Shown: positions 1 to 10,941, counted from the stretch's first letter. The stretch: DNA of 64,000 nucleotides from Methanomassiliicoccaceae archaeon UBA72 (GCA_002509405.1 DAVO01000010.1:1-64000), one strand, 5' to 3'. The notes: a model not told the origin generated them from the letters alone. Translations and numbers: made by a program.

Positions 1-57
1 CATTCCCGCGACGAGTATCGCATATCGTTTATTCGACTGTGGTGCGTTGCTTTTCAT
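1..57 (-). CDS. 5' end of an unidentified protein (cut by window edge)
   Basis: An ATG at 57-55 opens a frame that stays open for 19 codons to the window edge. The visible residues end in a short hydrophobic strand (ILVAGM), as at the start of many P-loop or Rossmann proteins. A GGAG Shine-Dalgarno motif lies 8 nt upstream (66-69, minus strand). The gene is divergent from the PUA/PP-loop gene. The product cannot be named from this fragment; a small nucleotide-kinase-like protein is only a guess. Confidence 0.45.
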   Translation of the reverse strand, partial: MKSNAPQSNKRYAILVAGM

Positions 58-326
58 TATGGAGTCTCCGATCGTTTTTGCAACCTTCAAGTGCGTATTA
101 GTATAATAATTTAAGTACATTGATGTATAATAATATACATTAAATTATATTTACAAACATCTAAGACTTACTTTTCTCGGTTTCCGGTCCGGTTTCAAGT
201 GACTGAAATATGTGTGTAAGTGCAATGCTTTCGCCAGGTTCGGCAGACCTGACGCATGCGGGAGGCGCGCGGTCTCCGGGCACACGACAAAAGCAAATTA
301 ATACGACCGCGGCACTGGTCTGGAAT
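58..326. promoter_or_regulatory. Divergent intergenic region with AT-rich promoter core
   Basis: This stretch between two divergent genes has a strongly AT-rich core (about 100-160) with several TATA-like strings, for example TTAAATTATATTT near 139-151. If that box drives the rightward gene, transcription starts near 175-180 and leaves a leader of about 150 nt before the preferred start at 327. A frame open from an ATG at 210 would use part of that leader, but its 39 residues look non-conserved. No operator or riboswitch was recognised. Confidence 0.4.
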
Positions 327-2258
327 ATGGCTGCCGTAAGACTTGGAAAGAACCACCTCAGATGGTGCAGGGCATGCAACCTTCCGATAATGGAGAGCAA
401 GGACTGTCCGGTATGCGGCGCCCGGACGGAAGAAGTTGCATTGACCCCTCCTGCTGACTCCCGTCCCGCATTCGACCGGGACATAGAGAACATCCGTTCG
501 GTCATCGATGCAACCTACGGGGAGGGCACCGGGAAGGCTGTGGTACCCGACGGACATGTAGTCATTCTCAACAAGGTGCCCGGCCTCGACCGCATGGACG
601 AGGTAGTATGCGACGGAACCGTCATCGCGACCATGAGATTCGATCTGGGAGCCGGGTGGAAATGCATACTCAGGATGCAGGGCGCTATGCGCCTCGAAGG
701 GGTGCTCAGCAAGGGGTTTGTGGTCTGCGACGACGGCGCCGTCAGATTCGTCCAGGAGAGCAAGAATCTCATGGCGCCCGGAGTCGACTCCGTACATCCC
801 GAAGTGATGGCCGGCGATGAAGTGGTGATCGTCACTGCGGACGGGAGAGTCGTCGCTGCAGGCAGCGCCAAGATGCCCGCGGCAGAGATGGTCGGAGGGA
901 AAGGCGTGGCGGTGAAACCGAGATGGTACAAACCCGAGGAACGGCTCGAAAGATTGGCGGAGCACGACTGGAAGGACGTGGTAGAGGCAAACAGGGGCGT
1001 CATCGGAAAAAGAGTGGAGGAAGCGGTGGGCTTCATAAAGAACACCATAGAGAAAAACCAGCTTCCCGCTATCGTCTCGTTCTCCGGAGGAAAGGACAGC
1101 CATGCCTGCCTGCTCCTTACGCTAGACGCGGGACTCAGACTGCCAGTATTGTTCGTCGACACCGGCCTCGAATTCGACGAGACCGTGAGGTTTGTCCACG
1201 ACACAGTGGAGAGACATGGCCTGAAGCTCATCGAGGAGAAAGCGCCGACGGACGCGTTCTTCGGAAATCTTGTTTACTTCGGACCTCCGTCCAAAGACTA
1301 CAGATGGTGCTGCAAGACCAACAAACTGGGGCCCACGGTGGGAGCCATCAACAGGAATTTCCCGGACGGGGTCCTTTCGTTCATCGGACAGAGGAAATAC
1401 GAATCTGAGGCCAGGAACGCCAAGCCGCGCATCTGGAGGAATCCCTGGACGCCGGGGCAGCTGGGGGCCTCTCCGATACAGAACTGGTCGGCGATGCACG
1501 TTTGGCTCTACATTTTCAGCAAGAACGAGCCTTTCAACGTATGGTACGCCAGAGGCCTCGACAGGATCGGATGCTTCCTCTGCCCTGCATCCGACCTTGC
1601 GGAGTTCGATGCGATCGAAGGAAAAAGCGCAAGATATTCACAGTGGAACGATTACCTGGACAAATACGCGGACGACAGGGGCCTCCCTCCCGAATGGAAG
1701 AACTTCGGCCTGTGGAGGTGGAAGAATGCGCCTGCGTCAGTACGCGAGGAGGTCGAGAGGGTGACGGGGAAGAAAGTATCCGACATAACGAAGCAGACCG
1801 CTAAGGCAGATGACGGACCGTTGAGGATCAAGGTGCAGGAGGGGTATTCGCCATGCTCCATAGGCTTCAGCATCGAGGCGGCTCTGTCAAGGCCCGTCGA
1901 CATAAAGAAGATAAGCCCGTTCTGCCACGCGCTGGGATGGGTGGTCGAGGAGGACCCCGAAGGCGAATACGTTTCCGCCAACTACGTCACGATATACCGG
2001 GAAGGGGCGATCACTTCCAAAGGAAATGTGGAGAACGACGCCAGGAGCCGCATCTATCAGGCATGGCAGGTCGTAGTGCGCGCAGAACAATGCGTCGGGT
2101 GCGGCCTGTGCGCCGCGAGATGCAGGCCCGGCGCCCTGTTCATGGAGGATGGAAAGGTCCGGATAAAGGAGGAAGAATGCATATTCTGCAGAGAGTGCTT
2201 CGGCCCCTGTCCGTCGGCCAACTTCTCCGAGGACACTGACAAGGACTTCGAACAGTGA
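327..2258 (+). CDS. PUA-domain PP-loop (PAPS reductase-like) protein with 2x[4Fe-4S] ferredoxin domain
   Basis: A 643-residue multidomain protein of a type found in methanogens. In order: an N-terminal zinc ribbon (C14, C17, C27, C30), a PUA RNA-binding domain (about 149-200), a PP-loop ATP-pyrophosphatase domain of the PAPS-reductase family (SGGKDS at about 253-258) with further cysteines, and a C-terminal ferredoxin domain with two clusters (CVGCGLCAARC from about 589, CIFCRECFGPC from about 618). PP-loop plus PUA suggests an RNA or sulfur-transfer reaction rather than classical sulfate reduction; this is inference. The start at 327 puts the zinc ribbon at the N-terminus. An in-frame ATG at 210 would add 39 residues of no recognisable type. 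It lies upstream of cysE and cysS on the same strand. Confidence 0.85.
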   Translation: MAAVRLGKNHLRWCRACNLPIMESKDCPVCGARTEEVALTPPADSRPAFDRDIENIRSVIDATYGEGTGKAVVPDGHVVILNKVPGLDRMDEVVCDGTVIATMRFDLGAGWKCILRMQGAMRLEGVLSKGFVVCDDGAVRFVQESKNLMAPGVDSVHPEVMAGDEVVIVTADGRVVAAGSAKMPAAEMVGGKGVAVKPRWYKPEERLERLAEHDWKDVVEANRGVIGKRVEEAVGFIKNTIEKNQLPAIVSFSGGKDSHACLLLTLDAGLRLPVLFVDTGLEFDETVRFVHDTVERHGLKLIEEKAPTDAFFGNLVYFGPPSKDYRWCCKTNKLGPTVGAINRNFPDGVLSFIGQRKYESEARNAKPRIWRNPWTPGQLGASPIQNWSAMHVWLYIFSKNEPFNVWYARGLDRIGCFLCPASDLAEFDAIEGKSARYSQWNDYLDKYADDRGLPPEWKNFGLWRWKNAPASVREEVERVTGKKVSDITKQTAKADDGPLRIKVQEGYSPCSIGFSIEAALSRPVDIKKISPFCHALGWVVEEDPEGEYVSANYVTIYREGAITSKGNVENDARSRIYQAWQVVVRAEQCVGCGLCAARCRPGALFMEDGKVRIKEEECIFCRECFGPCPSANFSEDTDKDFEQ

Positions 2259-2304
2259 TTATCGCAGGGGAGTAATAAATAAACCGAATCCGTATACTTG
2301 GTGC

Positions 2305-2952
2305 ATGATAATAGACCCTGAGGACTTGGCTGCCGCGATGGAGCTAGACCCTGCCCTCCTCGACGAAGACGACGCTGTCAGATTTCACACCGGCCTGCAC
2401 GCCGTTTCCATGTACAGAGAGAGCCATGCACTTTGGCTCCAGGGTAAGCTCAAGGAAGCCCGCGAGATAAACTACCGTGCCCACCAGCTCACCGGGTGCG
2501 ACATACACCCCGGTGCCACGATAGGCAAGAGGTTCTTCATCGACCATGCCACCGGCGTGGTGATAGGCGAGACGGCGGTGATAGGCGACGACGTGGTGCT
2601 CTACCAGGGCGTGACCCTCGGGGGCGTCTCGTTCTCCAAAGGCAAGAGGCATCCGACGCTCGGCAACCGTGTGGTAGTGGGGGCCAACGCCACCATATTG
2701 GGCGACATAAAGATAGGAGACAAGGTACGCGTTGGCGCCGGTTCCGTCGTCCTCAAGGACGTCCCCAGCGGATGCACGGTTGTAGGAGTCCCGGGCAAGG
2801 TCATCAGGAAGGCCGGCGTCGCAGGATGCGAGGACGAGCTGAAACACAACGAGCTCCCGGACCCCGTCAAAGACCGCTGCAACGACCTTGAAAGGGAACT
2901 CGACTGCCTGAAGAAGGAGATAGCCGAACTCAGGAAAATGCTCAAGGGCTGA
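2305..2952 (+). CDS. cysE: Serine O-acetyltransferase
   Basis: 215 residues. CysE acetylates L-serine with acetyl-CoA to O-acetylserine, the precursor of cysteine. The central region is a left-handed beta-helix of hexapeptide repeats (IGDDVV, IGDKVR type) with the CysE signatures HPGATIG, FIDHATGVVIGE and YQGVTLGG. It is shorter at the N-terminus than the E. coli enzyme, and it ends in a charged, coiled-coil-like helix (last 35 residues). It sits 46 nt after the PUA/PP-loop gene and 45 nt before cysS. A sulfhydrylase that could use its product, metY, is at the other end of the window. CysE is of bacterial type and probably an old acquisition in archaea. Confidence 0.93.
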   Translation: MIIDPEDLAAAMELDPALLDEDDAVRFHTGLHAVSMYRESHALWLQGKLKEAREINYRAHQLTGCDIHPGATIGKRFFIDHATGVVIGETAVIGDDVVLYQGVTLGGVSFSKGKRHPTLGNRVVVGANATILGDIKIGDKVRVGAGSVVLKDVPSGCTVVGVPGKVIRKAGVAGCEDELKHNELPDPVKDRCNDLERELDCLKKEIAELRKMLKG

Positions 2953-2997
2953 CTGGGTCCGATTTATCTATTACCTACGTCATAGAGGTCCGATCCG

Positions 2998-4385
<1,388 letters not shown>

Positions 4386-4401
<16 letters not shown>

Positions 4402-5420
4402 TAGCGCTGAAGAAATCGGAGCTGGCGCTCGGAGGCCCGGTCAGACTGCCGGAGGGCTACTTGCTCCCCTGTAGGCTCTCGCGTTCGACCGCTGGCCCGG
4501 GGGCCGGTTCTGCCGGAGCGGTCTTCTCTTTCGAAGGAACAAGGGTGAAAAAGGCCGTTAGGTACGATTCAGGCGATTTCGAACTCCATGACCACGAGGG
4601 GGTCCTCTCCCTTACCAAAGGAGGAGTGCCTTTCCTCGACAAAGTGACGATCGAACCGGTGGTCTACCACAGCCCTGAACAGGCGTTCTTCAACCTGGAC
4701 CAGCGCTGCATATACCATTGCGCATTCTGCGCCTCCCCCAGGCTCGGGAACGATGCGACGAAGAACTTGACCGACGGAAAGATAGTATCGATGGTGCGGA
4801 AGGCTCTGGACGAGGGTCTGACGGTCAACGCGATATCGCTGACCAGCGGAGTTGTCGGGAGTCCCCGGGAGACGGTGGACAGGTTCGTCTCCTGCATAAG
4901 GGCCCTTAAGACAGAATTCCCCGGAATACCGATAGGCGTAGAGCCCTACGTTTCTTCGGAAGAGGATATAGTCAGACTGAGAGAGGCCGGCGCCCAGGAG
5001 ATAAAACTGAACATCGAATCGCCCAGCCGCGATATATTCGCAAGAGTGTGCCCGGAACTGGAATACGACAGGATACTGGACCGCCTCGGGGATTCGGTCA
5101 AGGTGTTCGGGAAGGGAAACGTTCAGTCCAACATGATATACGGGATGGGCGAGACCGATGAGGACGTCCTCTCGATGGTCGAGACGCTGTGCTCAATGGG
5201 CGTTATTCCCATACTCAGGGCCCTAAGGATAGGAGAGCACAGCCGCGAGAGCCTGGAATCGACGATAGGCAGGACTTCGCCGGTGACTCCCCAGCGCTCC
5301 GTTTTCCTGGTATCCGAACAGAAGAAGATAATGGAAAAACACGGGCTTTCCTCTGCCGGATGCCGGACCATGTGCAACAGGTGCGGATGCTGCGACCTGG
5401 TTCCCTTCAAAGACATATGA
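4386..5420 (+). CDS. Radical SAM protein of unknown substrate
   Basis: 344 residues from the ATG at 4386, which overlaps the cysS stop by 16 nt. The radical SAM cluster motif is C108-x3-C112-x2-C115 (CIYHCAFC). A TIM-barrel-like core follows, with a glycine-rich SAM-binding stretch (LTSGVVGS) and a conserved MIYGMGET segment. The C-terminus has five clustered cysteines (CRTMCNRCGCC), suggesting a second iron-sulfur cluster. Biotin-synthase-like and methanogenesis-marker radical SAM enzymes share this architecture, but the substrate cannot be assigned. Translational coupling with cysS may only reflect genome compactness. Confidence 0.8.
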
Positions 5421-5444
5421 GCTCAGGTGCGGCTCTTTCATCTT

Positions 5445-6374
5445 TCATCGTACTTTCAGGTCCGAGATACGTTTTTTCAGAGACCTTTCATAATCGCATG
5501 CCTTGCATTCCGTGCCTATGCAGGGCTCTCCGCACGCGCATCTGTTGAGCTCCCGGGATTGATATTTCTCATACAGCATGGGCTTTATCTCGTCGTACGA
5601 GGCCAGTATGCTGAATTTGATTCCCGGCGTCCTGTGGTCCAGAAGGTCTATGGTATCCCGGTACTGGTTTCTGAGCGCCTCCTTCCAGTACGGGCATTCC
5701 CCGTCCCAGAATGGTATGCCTGCGACTATGGCGTAGAGTAGCGATTCGCTTTCGGGTATCGTCCTGAGGGGGTGGAACCTCGGGACCAGGCCCGGCCTCA
5801 CCTTCTCGTGCGGCCCCAGCCTTGCAAGGCGCTCCACGTCCCCGCGGGCGAAGTCCATCATTATGGACTGGGCCATATCGTCGAGGTTGTGCCCCGTGGC
5901 CAGGAACCTGGCGCCGATCTTTCTCGCCTCGTCGTTCATCAGCTTGCGGCGGAACACGCCGCAGTATGTGCAAGGACTGTTTTCCCCCGTGACGGAGGAG
6001 ACAGAGTCCATGGTCAGGCCCATCTCCGAAAAGGACCGTATGCTGAGCGGCAGGCCCCTGGACGAGCAGTAATCCTTTACGATGTCCACGCTGGGCGGGC
6101 GGTAGCCGCCTATCCCCTCGTCGATGGTTATCACATGAAGCCCAACGTCCGGACGGTTGCCGAAAACCGAGTTCAGAAGATGCAACAGGACCATGCTGTC
6201 CTTACCTCCCGACACTGCGACGGCGATCTTGTCTCCTGAATTTACGTCGATCTGTTTGCGGATCTCTTTCTTGACCCTCTTCTCCACATACTTCATGAAA
6301 TGTTCGCCGCATAGGTGCGAACCGTTGTAGGCGACGAACGTCACGGCTTCCGAGGAGCAGATGTCACATTTCAT
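5445..6374 (-). CDS. TtuA/Ncs6-family tRNA thiolation protein
   Basis: 309 residues. This family adenylates a tRNA uridine or cytidine base and replaces its oxygen with sulfur. Visible features: an N-terminal zinc finger (C3, C6, C22, H25), a PP-loop (SGGKDS, 55-60), three cysteines that in TtuA-type enzymes hold a catalytic [4Fe-4S] cluster (C135 and C138 in SPCTYCG, C227 in GECPY), a GHNLDD motif and a C-terminal zinc finger (CACGEPC with CKAC). The start at 6374 has a GAGGT Shine-Dalgarno inside the preceding gene and lies 4 nt after the cdc6 stop. Which base is modified cannot be read from sequence alone. Confidence 0.85.
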   Translation of the reverse strand: MKCDICSSEAVTFVAYNGSHLCGEHFMKYVEKRVKKEIRKQIDVNSGDKIAVAVSGGKDSMVLLHLLNSVFGNRPDVGLHVITIDEGIGGYRPPSVDIVKDYCSSRGLPLSIRSFSEMGLTMDSVSSVTGENSPCTYCGVFRRKLMNDEARKIGARFLATGHNLDDMAQSIMMDFARGDVERLARLGPHEKVRPGLVPRFHPLRTIPESESLLYAIVAGIPFWDGECPYWKEALRNQYRDTIDLLDHRTPGIKFSILASYDEIKPMLYEKYQSRELNRCACGEPCIGTECKACDYERSLKKRISDLKVR

Positions 6375-6378
6375 ACCA

Positions 6379-7563
6379 TCATACCTCGTCCGAGGACGCG
6401 ACCGCCTTTCCTTCAAGCAGCGCCTCCAGCTTCTTTGCGAGGACCTTCGAGGGTATATCGGGCAGGGAGATGTAGGTGGAGCGGCCGCCTTCCTTCTCGC
6501 TTCTCACCACCGTTTCCAGAAGGTTCTGCCTGTCCATATCCTGTACATAGGTCCAGAACTGTGTGTGTTTCCTGGGTTCCTGTCCATACTCTTCGCACAC
6601 TACCGCGTACGTCTTCTCGGCGGCGGTGATGCTGATGTACAGATTGCTCTTCATGGACCTTGCTATGGCCAGCAGAGCTAGTTTCCGGTTCATGTCCAGG
6701 CCTGTGAGTTTGCTTTCGGTGACCACGCTGTTGATGTTGGCCTTTGCCTCCCTGACATCTTCGGTGTCTACAGACCCCTCCGGATGGCCTTCCGCTATGA
6801 CGGCAGAATCCCTCAGCAGTTCGATGGCGAACCTTGCGTCCCCGAACTCCGAGGATACGTCGGCAATAAGCTCGATCACATCATCGGAGTATCTTCCGCC
6901 GATGAGGGCCTCTTCCGCCCTTGCTTTGGTGATGGTATAAAGCTCGCCCCTCGTGTACTTATCGAATGTCACGGCATTTCCTCTGCCGAATGTCGACATG
7001 GACGCTTCATCGAGCATCCCGTAGATGAGGTGCTGCGATATCAGTATAAGCGATACGCTGGCCCTGCCTCTGGCACCTTCGAAAAACCGTGTAAGTTGGT
7101 ATATCAGATCGATGTTGCTCTTCTTCAGAAGAACATCGACCTCATCCAGTACTATCACCGTAGGTATCCCTCCGGATTCGATGTGTGCCGTGAACGACCT
7201 CATCATCTCGTCCGGTGAAAAGCCCCTTTCAGGAAAACCCTTGTCGAAGTGCCTTATGAGCTCGAGTATGACTCCGGCCTCTGTGTTGCGGTTCCTGCAG
7301 TTCACAAATATCGTGTCTATCGGCCTTCCGTACCTGGAGCAGTGCCTGGCCATATCCTCGCAGAATCTCTTTGCGGTCGCCGTTTTCCCCGTACCGACGT
7401 TTCCCGTCAATAACGCAAAGCAAGGCCTCCCGCTCTCGGCAAGAGGACGGAAATACATCTCCAGACGGGACATCTGCCCCTCTCTGTGGACCAGCTTTTC
7501 CGGTACATAGTCGAAGGACAGCTTGTCTATGTCGCGGATCACGGCAGAAGACTTATCGAACAT
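6379..7563 (-). CDS. cdc6: Orc1/Cdc6-type replication initiator
   Basis: 394 residues, normal for the archaeal family. It binds origin DNA and helps load the MCM helicase. It is an AAA+ ATPase: Walker A GNVGTGKT (54-61), Walker B VIVLDE (D140, E141), a sensor-1-like LILISQ strand, then a helical lid and a C-terminal winged-helix DNA-binding region. The start at 7563 lies 1 nt after the stop of the upstream NIF3-family gene. An in-frame start further upstream (7602) would overlap that gene. It is the middle gene of a NIF3-cdc6-ttuA run. No clear origin recognition boxes were seen beside it. Confidence 0.9.
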   Translation of the reverse strand: MFDKSSAVIRDIDKLSFDYVPEKLVHREGQMSRLEMYFRPLAESGRPCFALLTGNVGTGKTATAKRFCEDMARHCSRYGRPIDTIFVNCRNRNTEAGVILELIRHFDKGFPERGFSPDEMMRSFTAHIESGGIPTVIVLDEVDVLLKKSNIDLIYQLTRFFEGARGRASVSLILISQHLIYGMLDEASMSTFGRGNAVTFDKYTRGELYTITKARAEEALIGGRYSDDVIELIADVSSEFGDARFAIELLRDSAVIAEGHPEGSVDTEDVREAKANINSVVTESKLTGLDMNRKLALLAIARSMKSNLYISITAAEKTYAVVCEEYGQEPRKHTQFWTYVQDMDRQNLLETVVRSEKEGGRSTYISLPDIPSKVLAKKLEALLEGKAVASSDEV

Positions 7564-7564
7564 T

Positions 7565-8527
7565 TCAGTTCCTGCTGTGCCGGATGAGGCCCGAGCATCC
7601 AAAGACCTCGATGCCTTTCTCCTCCCAGACGTCGCAGATCAGGTTGATCCCTATGGAATCGGAGGCCATGTGACCGGAAACCACGAGGTTTATCCCGGCC
7701 TTCTTGGCCTCTTCGATGTGATTCTCTGGGAAGTGCATCCCCACCACCGTGCCTACGCCTGCCTGGGAAAACCTCTCGTAGATCTCCTTGGGACCCGAAG
7801 TTCCCCCGGTCATCTTTGCAACGGCTTTACCGCACCTGTTATCCTTGCTTCCCACAATTATGGACGGGGGATTGTTGTACTTCGCCGCCTGCATAATCTC
7901 CGGCTCCTTGTACAGCCTGTCGATTATGTCCCCCAGCGACCTGGGCTGGAGGTCCTCCAGCATACTGTCCATATACTTCTGTACCATGTTGTCCGCAGGA
8001 GAATGGATATTGAACAGAGGTATCCCCAGAAGCGTGGCGGCATCGGAGGACTGGTTGAAGTTAGCGCTCATGACATTCCTGAGGACCTCGTCCATCCTGG
8101 GCCTCATGAGCGACTCGCATACGTTGATCGGCACCCCCTCAGAGGCGTACATATCGTTCTGCATGCGCATTACCTCCGGGAAAGGGACCTTGGACATTCC
8201 TGTAGGATGATGTGCCACGACGGCTGACAACTTCTGCCCCTTCTCTCTGAGCCTGTCGGCCAGAAGCATCTCTCCCGTACCTATGTCGATCCCCCACATG
8301 AACTTCTCGGCTTCAAGCTCCTTCGATTCCTCGATCAACGCCGAGAACCTGGAGTCCGCATAGGGGTTCCATAGCCTCTCCGGGTCATACAGCCGCTTCC
8401 TCTCTTCAGAGAGCGACTCGAATTTGGCCTTCTCTTCTTTGATGGTAATCTCCACCTCGGCTTCGGGACGCGGATCGTTCTTTCTGCCAGTCTCGATAGC
8501 CAGTTTGTAGGCCTCGTAAATCTTCAT
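7565..8527 (-). CDS. NIF3/YbgI-family dinuclear metal protein
   Basis: 320 residues from the ATG at 8527. NIF3-family proteins form toroidal hexamers with a two-metal site and are sometimes annotated as GTP cyclohydrolase I type 2; the true reaction is unsettled. The metal-site motifs are present: VVAHHPTG in the N-terminal half and VVSGHMASDSIG near the C-terminus. The first 80 residues are charged and helical and precede the conserved core (MWGIDIGTGEMLLAD). It is first in an operon with cdc6. A TTG at 8548 is an alternative start. The short divergent region to the RFC gene carries a TATA-like string on the minus strand. Confidence 0.8.
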   Translation of the reverse strand: MKIYEAYKLAIETGRKNDPRPEAEVEITIKEEKAKFESLSEERKRLYDPERLWNPYADSRFSALIEESKELEAEKFMWGIDIGTGEMLLADRLREKGQKLSAVVAHHPTGMSKVPFPEVMRMQNDMYASEGVPINVCESLMRPRMDEVLRNVMSANFNQSSDAATLLGIPLFNIHSPADNMVQKYMDSMLEDLQPRSLGDIIDRLYKEPEIMQAAKYNNPPSIIVGSKDNRCGKAVAKMTGGTSGPKEIYERFSQAGVGTVVGMHFPENHIEEAKKAGINLVVSGHMASDSIGINLICDVWEEKGIEVFGCSGLIRHSRN

Positions 8528-8577
8528 GAGGTCCCGAATGTAAAACAAACGTATAATCTATTCTTACCATATTCAAA

Positions 8578-8648
8578 ACCGATTTATATGGCAAATGAAA
8601 AAAACGGGATAAATTTATCATAGAATGAACATATAGGCCGTTGATAAA
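8578..8648 (+). promoter_or_regulatory. Promoter and leader of the RFC small-subunit gene
   Basis: A good archaeal TATA box (GATTTATATGG, about 8580-8590) lies about 60 nt before the rfcS start. A second AT-rich string (AAATTTATCAT) lies about 20 nt further downstream. The leader carries no strong Shine-Dalgarno motif. No inverted repeat was noted. Confidence 0.5.
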
Positions 8649-9608
8649 ATGAATGAAATCTGGACGGAGAAGTACAGGCCGAAGGTCCTGAAGGATGTTG
8701 TAGGTCAGAGTAACGTCACCGAGAGGCTTTCGTCCTATGTCACGTCCAGGAACATGCCCCACCTTATGTTCACCGGCCCGGCGGGAACTGGCAAGACGAC
8801 TTGCGCACTGGCTCTAGCCAGGGAGATGTTCGGTGACCAGTGGAAAGGCAACTTCATTGAGCTCAACGCCTCGGATGAGCGAGGCATAGACGTTGTGAGG
8901 GGTAAGATCAAAGAATTCGCAAGGACCGCCCCCCTCGGAGGAGCGGATTTTAAAATCATATTCATGGACGAGGCCGATGCTCTTACAAACGACGCCCAGT
9001 CTGCCCTGAGAAGGACTATGGAGAAATACTCAAGAATATGCCGCTTCGTACTTTCGTGCAACTACTCTTCGAAGATAATAGACCCCATCCAATCCAGATG
9101 TGCGGTGTTCCGTTTCAGGCCGCTGACCAAAGAGGATCTGGAAGATTACCTGAAGATGATCGTCGATAAAGAGGGTATAAAGATCCAGGAAGATGCGCTC
9201 CAGGGGCTCGTACACGTTGCCAGGGGAGACATGAGGCGTGCAGTAAACTCGCTTCAGGTAGCAGCATCCCTTGGAAAGCCGATCGACATTGATACGATAT
9301 ATCAGACGACCGGCATAGCCAATCCTGACGAAGTCAAAAAGATACTGGAGACCGCACTTGCCGGCAACTTCGTACTCGCCAGAGATATGCTTGATCAGAC
9401 CATGATAAACTTCGGACTTTCCGGACAAGATATAGTACGCCAGATCCATTCGATGTTCTTTGAGCTTAGCATCTCCGACTCGGAAAAAGTCCGTCTCGTA
9501 GACAAGACCGGAGAGATAGAATTCCGCATCGTCGAAGGAAGCAACGAGCGGATACAACTGGAGGCTCTGCTCGCATACCTCGTTATGATCGGCGGACCTA
9601 AGCGTTAA
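8649..9608 (+). CDS. rfcS: Replication factor C small subunit
   Basis: 319 residues, the expected size. It is the repeated ATPase subunit of the clamp loader that opens PCNA onto primed DNA. Walker A is GPAGTGKT (43-50), the DEAD box is at 107-110, and the arginine-finger SRC motif is at 149-151. The N-terminal signature WTEKYRP, conserved in clamp loaders, is intact. The large subunit is not in the window. It is transcribed alone and runs into the oppositely oriented paaK-like gene 19 nt away. Confidence 0.96.
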   Translation: MNEIWTEKYRPKVLKDVVGQSNVTERLSSYVTSRNMPHLMFTGPAGTGKTTCALALAREMFGDQWKGNFIELNASDERGIDVVRGKIKEFARTAPLGGADFKIIFMDEADALTNDAQSALRRTMEKYSRICRFVLSCNYSSKIIDPIQSRCAVFRFRPLTKEDLEDYLKMIVDKEGIKIQEDALQGLVHVARGDMRRAVNSLQVAASLGKPIDIDTIYQTTGIANPDEVKKILETALAGNFVLARDMLDQTMINFGLSGQDIVRQIHSMFFELSISDSEKVRLVDKTGEIEFRIVEGSNERIQLEALLAYLVMIGGPKR

Positions 9609-9627
9609 TTTTGATGACTGGCACTTT

Positions 9628-10863
9628 TCAGTACCTGTTATCGAATATGCGGCTTGTCTTCTTCTCGCTGCGTGGTAGGTCCCCCATGTTAACCGCCTTC
9701 GGTTTGATGGTTGCGCCAACTTTGGCCTTGAAACGTTCCTGGACCTCCTTCTCAAGGGCCTCCCGTTCTGAATCGGGAACCATCGTTTCGAAGTAAAGAG
9801 TGAGGATATCCTTGCCCTCCAGATGGTCTATCATGACCTGATACTCCGACTCCGGTCCGTCCGTCTCGCTGAGGACTTCTTCGAACTGTGCGGGGAACAT
9901 GTTCACTCCCTTCACTTTGACCATATCGTCGGTGCGTCCCGTGATGATATCGATACGGGGGAACCTGGAACCGCAGGGGCAATTACCAGGTATGATGCGG
10001 GTGAGATCGTGGGTCCTGTACCTTATCAGCGGTGCGCCCTCCTTGAGCAGAGTGGTGATAACAAGCTCGCCTATCTCTCCGTCGGGAAGATTCTTTCCGG
10101 TCTTTGGATCGACTATCTCGAAATATATGTAGTCGTCCCAGAGGTGTATACCGTTTGCATAATCGCAACTTATACCTATGCCGGGGCCGTAGATTTCGGT
10201 CAGACCGTAGATATCGTAGAGCTTTACCCCGAGATCGGACGCGATTCTGTTGCGCATCTTTTCTCCCCATCTCTCCGAACCGATTATCCCTTTTCTGAGA
10301 GAGAGCTTATCTTTAATCCCGCGCTTCTTTATTTCCTCTGAAAGAAGAAGTGCGTAAGAAGATGTGGCACATAGCGCCGTGGAATGGAAGTCCGTCATGA
10401 ACTGTATCTGTTTCTCGGTATTCCCCGGGCCCATGGGCAGTGTCATCGCTCCAAGTCTTTCCGAGCCGCTCTGGAACCCGATACCGGCCGTCCACAGTCC
10501 GTATCCCGGAGTTATCTGTATGCGGTCGTCTTCTGTAAGTCCGGCCATCCTGTAACAGCGCTCGAACATTATTGACCAATCATCTATGTCGTTCCGGGTG
10601 TATGGAATGATCACCGGGGTGCCTGTGGTCCCTGATGAGGAATGTATCCTGACTATGTCTTTTTCGGGCACGGCCGCCAGGCCGAGAGGGTAGCAATCTC
10701 TGAGATCTGCCTTGTCTGTGAATGGCAGCTTTTCGAAGTTTTCCTGATCTACGACTTTCGATAGATCCACATCTGCGAACTTTTTCCCGTAGAAAGGACT
10801 GTCTTTCTTGATGGTCGAAAGACGGCGCTTTATCGTTTCAAGCTGGTACTCGTTCATCATCAT
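9628..10863 (-). CDS. paaK: Phenylacetate-CoA ligase-like AMP-forming ligase
   Basis: 411 residues. This family activates an aromatic acid with ATP to the acyl-adenylate and then the CoA thioester. The AMP-binding P-loop SSSGTTGTP (75-83) is intact, as are YGLTEIYGPG, the GELVITTL strand, IRYRTHDLT and the hinge/C-terminal GRTDDMVKVKGVNMFP segment. Three consecutive ATG codons make the exact start uncertain by two residues. PaaK-like ligases are common in gut methanogens that lack phenylacetate catabolism, where they may activate arylacetates for aromatic amino-acid synthesis; this role is inference. Confidence 0.85.
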   Translation of the reverse strand: MMMNEYQLETIKRRLSTIKKDSPFYGKKFADVDLSKVVDQENFEKLPFTDKADLRDCYPLGLAAVPEKDIVRIHSSSGTTGTPVIIPYTRNDIDDWSIMFERCYRMAGLTEDDRIQITPGYGLWTAGIGFQSGSERLGAMTLPMGPGNTEKQIQFMTDFHSTALCATSSYALLLSEEIKKRGIKDKLSLRKGIIGSERWGEKMRNRIASDLGVKLYDIYGLTEIYGPGIGISCDYANGIHLWDDYIYFEIVDPKTGKNLPDGEIGELVITTLLKEGAPLIRYRTHDLTRIIPGNCPCGSRFPRIDIITGRTDDMVKVKGVNMFPAQFEEVLSETDGPESEYQVMIDHLEGKDILTLYFETMVPDSEREALEKEVQERFKAKVGATIKPKAVNMGDLPRSEKKTSRIFDNRY

Positions 10864-10941
10864 GATAATGTGCGCTGAACACTGAACGAGAATATAATAC
10901 TAATGATTATTTTCGGTTATTACTGTACATATTTACACATT

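Noticed and set aside
210..326. Longer start (ATG 210) for the PUA/PP-loop protein
   Set aside because: The extra 39 residues have no recognisable domain and precede the zinc ribbon; position 327 is a better start, although the promoter distance leaves some doubt.
8528..8648. Possible replication origin near cdc6
   Set aside because: Archaeal origins often lie beside cdc6, but here the gene is inside an operon and the nearest gap shows no repeated recognition boxes, only promoter elements.
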